A DNA stretch of 22,423 nucleotides from positions 1-22,423 of the IMG/VR virus record IMGVR_UViG_3300001748_000032; one strand, written 5' to 3'. Position numbers and translations under genes: made by a program. Below, in pieces: positions 17,561 to 22,423 of the stretch. The DNA comes from a virus. Below the pieces are notes generated by a model that was not told the DNA's origin, made no database searches, and saw only the letters and a list, made by a program, of their open reading frames with translations. Position 1 is the first letter of the stretch; the number at the start of each line of letters is the position of its first letter.

Positions 17561-17971
17561 ATGGAATTAAATATACGTCGCTTAGAAGAAAGCGATTGGG
17601 AAACATTATGTTCTTGGTGGGAAAAGTGGCCTGAATGGGTTAACCCACCTAAAGACTTTTTACCTGACAATGGTACTGGTGGACTTATGGTTTATAAGGA
17701 TAAAACACCTATTGTTGCAGGGTTTATATATTATACTAACTCTAAAGGAGCTTTATTGGAATGGATAGTATCTAATCCGGATTATAGAGAAGCTGACAGA
17801 AAAGACGCTATAGAGCTTTTTATAAATGCAGCTGAAGAAGTTTGTAAAGCAAACGGAGTTAAGTATATGTTTACAATAGGTAGAACAAAACCTTTGATAG
17901 AAACGCACCGTAAATTAGGTTGGGTTGTTGATGATAGCCCATCTCATGAAATAACTAAAAGAATAAATTAA
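17561..17971 (+). CDS. GNAT-fold acetyltransferase-like protein
   Basis: 136 residues with the size and order of elements of an N-acetyltransferase fold. It has an N-terminal LNIRRLEESDWETLCSWW opening, a central beta pair (IVAGFIYYTN, about 51-60), a motif-A-like region at about 69-90 (IVSNPDYREADRKDAIELF) and a C-terminal PLIETHRKLGWVV (about 111-123). The usual R-x-x-G-x-G/A acetyl-CoA loop is replaced by RxADRKDA, so acetyl-CoA binding is doubtful. It lies in the tail operon between nozzle and internal virion genes, so it may modify a virion or host protein, or be a structural use of the fold. Gaps are 6 and 1 bases. Confidence in the fold is higher than in enzymatic activity. Confidence 0.65.
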   Translation: MELNIRRLEESDWETLCSWWEKWPEWVNPPKDFLPDNGTGGLMVYKDKTPIVAGFIYYTNSKGALLEWIVSNPDYREADRKDAIELFINAAEEVCKANGVKYMFTIGRTKPLIETHRKLGWVVDDSPSHEITKRIN

Positions 17972-17972
17972 C

Positions 17973-18689
17973 ATGGCAGTAGTAGCAGCAATAGCCGGAG
18001 CAACAGTAATAGCCGGAGCAGTCGGAGCTAACCAAGCAAAACAAGCCGCTAAAGGAGCGAGGGGTGACAAAGCTAGAGCTGAGGCGGAGTTAGAAAAAAT
18101 AAAAAAATCGCGGCAGAATATTATAAATCCTTACGAAACAGTTAAAGATTTAAGTGGGCTTGCTAAAGACCTATCAGATACTTTGAGTAATCCTTTTGCA
18201 CAGTTAAGTGTAGCTACTCAAGCAGCTGAAATACAAATGGAGCAAACCGACATTGCGCTCGCGAATACGCTTGATACTCTTAGAGCTACAGGCGCTTCCG
18301 CTGGTGGTGCAACTGCACTTGCTCAAGCTGCACTTCAAAGTAAAAAAGGTATAGCAGCTAGTATAGAATCTCAAGAAGCTCAAAACGAAAAACTTAGAGC
18401 TCAAGGAGAGGCTAATCTTCAGTCTCAAAAAGCGGCTGAACAACAAAGACTTCAATCGATTGCCATTTCAGAAGGGCAAAGGGTTCAAGCTGCTGAAGCT
18501 GCTGGTAAACAATTTGAGTTTCAAGTGCGAGAAGATAGAACTAACGCGGACCTTGATAGAGCTGCTGCTAAGATTACTCAAGCACAGCAAAATATAGCTT
18601 CAGCTAATCAAGCTAAAGCAGCTGCTTGGGGAGGTGTAGCCTCTTCTTTGGGAGGTATAGCTGGTGCTGTAGCGGGAAATCCGGGGTAG
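17973..18689 (+). CDS. Internal virion/cargo-like protein, Ala/Gln-rich
   Basis: 238 residues. The N-terminus is hydrophobic and small-residue rich (AAIAGATVIAGAVGANQ), made by two copies of ATAGCCGGAGCA at 17991 and 18009. Residues about 30-210 are Ala/Gln/Glu/Lys-rich coiled coil. The end (AAAWGGVASSLGGIAGAVAG) is again a glycine-rich apolar segment, giving a membrane-active look at both ends. This resembles internal core or ejection proteins of short-tailed phages, such as the T7 gp14 class, by composition only. The TAG stop follows a GGGG run at 18683-18686. A -1 shift there would add 28 more residues (see the frame at 18686-18772). The start follows TAA by one base in the common AATTAACATGG context. 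Confidence 0.65.
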   Translation: MAVVAAIAGATVIAGAVGANQAKQAAKGARGDKARAEAELEKIKKSRQNIINPYETVKDLSGLAKDLSDTLSNPFAQLSVATQAAEIQMEQTDIALANTLDTLRATGASAGGATALAQAALQSKKGIAASIESQEAQNEKLRAQGEANLQSQKAAEQQRLQSIAISEGQRVQAAEAAGKQFEFQVREDRTNADLDRAAAKITQAQQNIASANQAKAAAWGGVASSLGGIAGAVAGNPG

Positions 18690-18772
18690 GAAGTAGTTCT
18701 GTAAATCCAACTCCAACGTATACAAGGTCAGAATTAATGAACACTTTTGGTGGAGCTCAAGTAAAAATTTAG
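18686..18772 (+). other. Orphan -1 frame tail of the upstream gene
   Basis: After the TAG at 18687-18689, the -1 frame from base 18686 stays open for 28 codons (VGSSSVNPTPTYTRSELMNT, then FGGAQVKI) and ends at TAG 18770-18772. It has no usable start near its beginning. It fills almost the entire 114-base gap before the next gene and has normal-looking coding composition. It is either a natural C-terminal extension reached by frameshifting at GGGG, or evidence that the run length is wrong or mutated. A chance reading frame remains possible. Confidence 0.5.
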
Positions 18773-18803
18773 GTTATTGCTATAGTGTTTAATAAAAATA
18801 AAA

Positions 18804-20537
18804 ATGAGTTATAGAAATCCACAAATAATCGTTGATCGTTCAGCAGAAATATGGGCACAGAGCATGACTAAGTTTAGTGAAAATTTAGTTGGTGGTTTAG
18901 AAAAATATTATGCTGCCAAGAGAGAGGCTTCTGAAAAGAAAAAGAAAATAGACGACGCGAAGCAGTTGTATAGAAATAAAGCAATATTCGAAGCAACTAA
19001 AGAAATAAACGAATCAGCTTCTAAAATTAAAGACCCTTCTTTAATGGAGCAGTTTACAACAAACGCTACCAACATGCTGACTGAGGGTGAACCTTATAAA
19101 TACAAAGGTGTAGAATATAACATCAGCGCTATAGATGCTCAAACAGAAATAGCTATAAATCCTAACCTAACACCAGATCAAATAACCGCTTATACAAATA
19201 TAGCTACATCTTCTACTAAATATCAAACAGATATGCTTGAAAAAACAGGAGCTGTTATTGCTAACTTACAACCACTTCAAGAAAGCGGTGCTTACCAAAT
19301 AGGTAATACTATTGACATTGCAGGTCAAGGAATTGATGAGTATAAAAACTTAGTAGCTGCTAATGCTTTGCTTAACCAAAAAGCAGATGGTGTTAACACT
19401 AAAAAAGAACTAACAAGAAGAAGAAACGAAGATGGCTCTTATAGTAACATGCTAAACGTTAGTGCTTCTTTTGACACTAAAAGTGATGTTTGGCAAAACT
19501 TAAAAAAAGCTTACGACTTATCAGATGAAGACGCTAGCTTCACTTGGGAAAGAGACGTTGATAAATGGGCAGGTCAGGGTGATTTAGTAGTTAATTTAAC
19601 GCCAGACGTAGACACCAACGAAGCTTTAATAGCTTCTGGTTTTATAGATGACAAGCATAATCAAACAAGTAAAGGTTTTGTATCTAAACTAGTGACAACA
19701 AGAAACGTTCAAGACGGAAGAGAGTTTGTGACAACTGAATCTCATTTTGATGCTAATCAACTAAGAAACAATAAAGTTTATAGAGATGCTATAGCAGGTA
19801 AAGCTGCTAACATATTAGCTATGGAGCAAGATCAAGTAGCTAAATACGTTTCAAATAATTTAGGTTGGGGAGATAAAATTACTGCTGAAAATTTATACGC
19901 TTCGAATATAACACCAGAACAAAGAGAAAATTTTATAGAAGAGCAGTTGATGGAAAAAGACTTAAGAAAAATAATGCCTAACTATAAAACTAGAACAGCA
20001 AGGCAATCTGATGTTGATGCCTATAATAACGATACTGTTATTTCTGAAGATATCAAAAAAGGTATAACAGAACCTTTAAAGTTAGGTGATACTCTTTATT
20101 ACGTAGAAAAAGGTACTACAAGTACAAAAGTAACGAAAGATGATGGACCTACAGCTACAGAAAGAAGAGAAGCTAAAAAATTAAAAGAATCTCAAAGTAG
20201 ATTTAAAAGAGCTGAAAGTTTAATACAACAAGAAGGCAAACTACCTGAAGTACCTACTAACCCTTTTAATCCTGTGGGTGTAATAACTGATGAGGGTAAA
20301 AGGTTTAGAGCTGCTGTAGCTCCTATAATAACAGATAGTGGAGGAAAACTTGTTAAGTTTGTTGTTAGTGAAGTTACAGGTGAACCAAGTGTTATAGTTA
20401 AATACCCAGGTGTTGACGAAAAAGAAATAAGTTTAGCTAATTTTAGAAATCCAAGTTTATTAACAGCTAAATTTGAAGAAGCTACAGGTGCTGGTACTGG
20501 CTTAATAGATCAGTATTTTGGTATTAATCTAGATTAA
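18804..20537 (+). CDS. Unrecognised probable internal virion protein
   Basis: 577 residues with no recognised domain. The N-terminal 80 residues are predicted helical and lysine-rich (LEKYYAAKREASEKKKKIDD). The middle has a Thr/Asn/Asp-rich stretch, with RRRNEDGSYSNMLN at about residues 206-219. The C-terminal quarter has a helical linker (ERREAKKLKESQSRFKRAES) and then a small beta-like part ending in FGINLD. It lies between the Ala/Gln-rich protein and the long truncated protein, with the same start context (AATAAAAATGAG), so it is probably a virion internal or ejection component. Arginine codons are almost all AGA or AGG, unlike the coat gene, which suggests lower expression. Function is inferred from location only; a tail-associated role is the alternative. 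Confidence 0.6.
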   Translation: MSYRNPQIIVDRSAEIWAQSMTKFSENLVGGLEKYYAAKREASEKKKKIDDAKQLYRNKAIFEATKEINESASKIKDPSLMEQFTTNATNMLTEGEPYKYKGVEYNISAIDAQTEIAINPNLTPDQITAYTNIATSSTKYQTDMLEKTGAVIANLQPLQESGAYQIGNTIDIAGQGIDEYKNLVAANALLNQKADGVNTKKELTRRRNEDGSYSNMLNVSASFDTKSDVWQNLKKAYDLSDEDASFTWERDVDKWAGQGDLVVNLTPDVDTNEALIASGFIDDKHNQTSKGFVSKLVTTRNVQDGREFVTTESHFDANQLRNNKVYRDAIAGKAANILAMEQDQVAKYVSNNLGWGDKITAENLYASNITPEQRENFIEEQLMEKDLRKIMPNYKTRTARQSDVDAYNNDTVISEDIKKGITEPLKLGDTLYYVEKGTTSTKVTKDDGPTATERREAKKLKESQSRFKRAESLIQQEGKLPEVPTNPFNPVGVITDEGKRFRAAVAPIITDSGGKLVKFVVSEVTGEPSVIVKYPGVDEKEISLANFRNPSLLTAKFEEATGAGTGLIDQYFGINLD

Positions 20538-20548
20538 AATTAAATATA

Positions 20549-22423
20549 ATGGCTAGAAGTAAAGAGCAAAAAGATCAATTGAAAAGTTTAGTAGATCAAT
20601 TAAGATCTGAAGGTTTATCTACAGATGAAATACAAGCTAGAGTTGATGAGCAGAAAGCTTTGTTTGACGCTAAGCAAACAACTACTGTAGAAGTTACAGA
20701 CGAAATACAAACACCTGTAACTGAGGGAAAGACAAACGGTGCTGCGGCAGAGGGTGCAACTGCGACACCGGTAACCGGGCAAGCACCCGAGAGTACGGAA
20801 TCAGAATCGGTAGATACTTTTGGGGAATCACAAGATCCTAAACTACGTTTTATTGATTTTAAAATAAACGGAAAAGAAAGTGTATTATATGAAAGTGATT
20901 ATAATGAGCTAGCGGGTCAACCTATACCTTCAACGTATGGACCTGGTTATGCTGGTAAAAATTATCCTGAAACATTTGAAGAATATGCCGAGCTTTTTAA
21001 AACACCTATACAAACAATAAATAAAGGTGTAGATTTAGAATCTGGTATAAAAATAGAACCATTAGAAGAGGTAGTTGTAACAGGCAAAGCTACACCTAAA
21101 ACAAAAAAAGCTAGACAAATAGCTTCAGGCGTTTTAGAAACACAATCAAAAATTACTGTAGACGATAGTGAAGATTTAATTGTATCTGGTATTTTTCAAC
21201 CAGTACAAAGTATATACAATAAATATGATCAGTCTATAAAGGAACAAGGCTTTTACGTAACAGCTATAGAAGATGTTGAACAAAGACAAAAAAGGTATGC
21301 TGAAATAGTAGAGCAATTAGAGAAAGAAAGAGACGAGGCTATAATTCAAGAAGTTGGACAGGAATATTTTAATCTTTTTAAAAATAATGGTTTTACCTTT
21401 ACAGATATAACTACTGACGACTTACATGCTAAAGATATTGAAAATCAAATAACTAAACTAAGATCTCAATCTGCTGAAAATTATATTAGACAGCAAATAC
21501 AAGGTACTGACATAGATCCTAGAGCTATAGATATACAAATAGGGTACGAGCAAGAAAGTTTTACTGAAGATATTTTTGGACAAACAGAAGTTCAAAACGT
21601 TATAAACGAAAACAGAAGAGTAATTCAAGAATATCAAAATGATTTAGGATATTTAGCTGCAAGAAGACCTTTAGAATATGACGTGCCTGTTACTTTCAAT
21701 AATAAAACTTACTTAGTTAAAACACCGCCTAATTTAGGTGAAATAGAAAATAGAGCAGTTCAAAAAACTTCTAAAGTTTTAGAACAACAGTCTAAAGATA
21801 TTTTAAAAAGACAAAAAGATCAGCAAAAAAAATCTCAACCTTATTTAGATCAGATAGAAGAGTATGATAAGCGTGTAGATGCTATGGGTGATCCTGAAAA
21901 CATATTCACTCAAGCTAGTTTAGATTTATATAATAATCTTGTTTCAAAAAGAAATAAAGTTATTACTAAATTGAACACTGTCGTACCTGTTGAAGATCAA
22001 CAAAAATTAGTTAACGATGCCAATGCGTTTAGTTCTGAGTTAAAACAACTTGAAGAAAATGCTAAAAATATTGGCAGTACGTATATTGCTGGATCTGCTC
22101 TTTCAAAAAATTATAGTTTATATGATAAACTAATGGCTACTCTTGAAAGTCAATTAGTAGCACCAACGGTTAAAATTGGTGCTGAAGTAGCTTCTGGTAT
22201 TTTAGCTTTTGATCAAGAGCTAAGCAAAAACTTAAGCGAAACAAGTACAGATTATTTTCAAAGAATATCTGACTTTAGACAGACTGAATTTCCACAAGAT
22301 GTTACAAAAGTAAATGGAGATTTAAACGCTGACTGGACAATGAAGCTTACAGACATGAGTATAAATAATGCTCCAACAATAGCTTCTGTACTTCTTCCAC
22401 AAGCTGGTGTTACTTTAGGCGTA
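20549..22423 (+). CDS. Large internal virion protein, truncated by window end
   Basis: An open frame of 625 codons with no stop before the window ends, so the C-terminus is missing. It starts at ATG 20549 (MARSKEQKDQLKSLVDQLRS) after TAAAATTAAATATA. Residues 1-45 are helical, residues about 50-95 an Ala/Thr/Gly/Glu/Ser low-complexity linker whose DNA is unusually GC-rich. Residues about 98-155 form a compact part (FIDFKINGKESVLYESDYNE, then ETFEEYAELF). LEEVVVTGKA lies at about 172-181. Helices and coiled coils with Lys/Glu/Gln-rich runs follow (about 238-275, then 390-450). The last visible residues (SINNAPTIASVLLPQAGVTLG) are apolar. Size, order and location suggest a DNA-ejection, cargo or tape-like protein. 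No lytic transglycosylase or polymerase motif was recognised in the visible part; either could lie beyond the window. Confidence 0.6.
   Translation, partial: MARSKEQKDQLKSLVDQLRSEGLSTDEIQARVDEQKALFDAKQTTTVEVTDEIQTPVTEGKTNGAAAEGATATPVTGQAPESTESESVDTFGESQDPKLRFIDFKINGKESVLYESDYNELAGQPIPSTYGPGYAGKNYPETFEEYAELFKTPIQTINKGVDLESGIKIEPLEEVVVTGKATPKTKKARQIASGVLETQSKITVDDSEDLIVSGIFQPVQSIYNKYDQSIKEQGFYVTAIEDVEQRQKRYAEIVEQLEKERDEAIIQEVGQEYFNLFKNNGFTFTDITTDDLHAKDIENQITKLRSQSAENYIRQQIQGTDIDPRAIDIQIGYEQESFTEDIFGQTEVQNVINENRRVIQEYQNDLGYLAARRPLEYDVPVTFNNKTYLVKTPPNLGEIENRAVQKTSKVLEQQSKDILKRQKDQQKKSQPYLDQIEEYDKRVDAMGDPENIFTQASLDLYNNLVSKRNKVITKLNTVVPVEDQQKLVNDANAFSSELKQLEENAKNIGSTYIAGSALSKNYSLYDKLMATLESQLVAPTVKIGAEVASGILAFDQELSKNLSETSTDYFQRISDFRQTEFPQDVTKVNGDLNADWTMKLTDMSINNAPTIASVLLPQAGVTLGV

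Noticed and set aside
18773-18803. Promoter-like A/T region (CTATAGTG, then TTTAATAAAAATAAAA)
   Set aside because: A/T-rich leaders are normal for this DNA and no paired -35 or -33 element is evident.
1-22423. tRNA genes, CRISPR arrays, integrase or transposase genes and attachment sites
   Set aside because: No clover-leaf, repeat-spacer pattern or recombinase motif was seen while reading; a dedicated scan was not possible.

Overview
This window is a virion-structure and DNA-packaging block from a tailed double-stranded DNA phage. Every supported gene lies on the + strand. Genes are packed with overlaps of one base or gaps of a few bases. The DNA is AT-rich. No Shine-Dalgarno-like GGAGG precedes the starts; they sit in A/T-rich contexts such as AATTAA-ATGG or TAAAAT-AAATGG. 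Leaders without a Shine-Dalgarno are typical of Bacteroidota, so I infer a phage of a Bacteroidota host, probably marine or aquatic. The host cannot be proven from this window.

Layout: 17-2502 holds a small terminase-subunit-like gene and the large terminase. 2503-4911 is the portal with a long C-terminal coiled coil. 4961-6178 is an acidic scaffold-like protein. 6193-7671 is the major capsid protein, followed by a strong intrinsic terminator at 7683-7726. 7751-8578 is an unrecognised head-associated protein followed by a 12-bp hairpin. 8646-11934 holds four genes that are two diverged copies of one two-gene module, probably head-to-tail adaptor or ring proteins. 11941-17554 holds two large tail proteins (1395 and 474 aa) that look like the two parts of a podovirus-type tail nozzle or muzzle. 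17561-17971 is a degenerate GNAT-fold protein. 17973-22423 holds three probable internal virion (cargo or ejection) proteins; the last runs off the window.

How the genes fit together: the terminase drives DNA through the portal into a shell built by the capsid and scaffold proteins. The duplicated ring genes would extend the portal into a short tail closed by the nozzle proteins. The alanine/glutamine-rich and long helical proteins would travel inside the particle. The order terminase, portal, capsid, ring proteins, nozzle, cargo, and several motif resemblances, recall short-tailed phages such as Crassvirales and related marine podoviruses. That relationship is recalled from family knowledge, not tested.

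The most interesting points are the tandem A-B-A'-B' ring-gene duplication with a domain gained on the last copy; an orphan 28-codon reading frame after a GGGG run that would extend the 238-aa internal protein by a -1 shift; an identical 18-nt A/T leader in front of two structural genes; and two gene pairs separated in frame only by TAG. No tRNA, CRISPR array, integrase or insertion sequence was seen.
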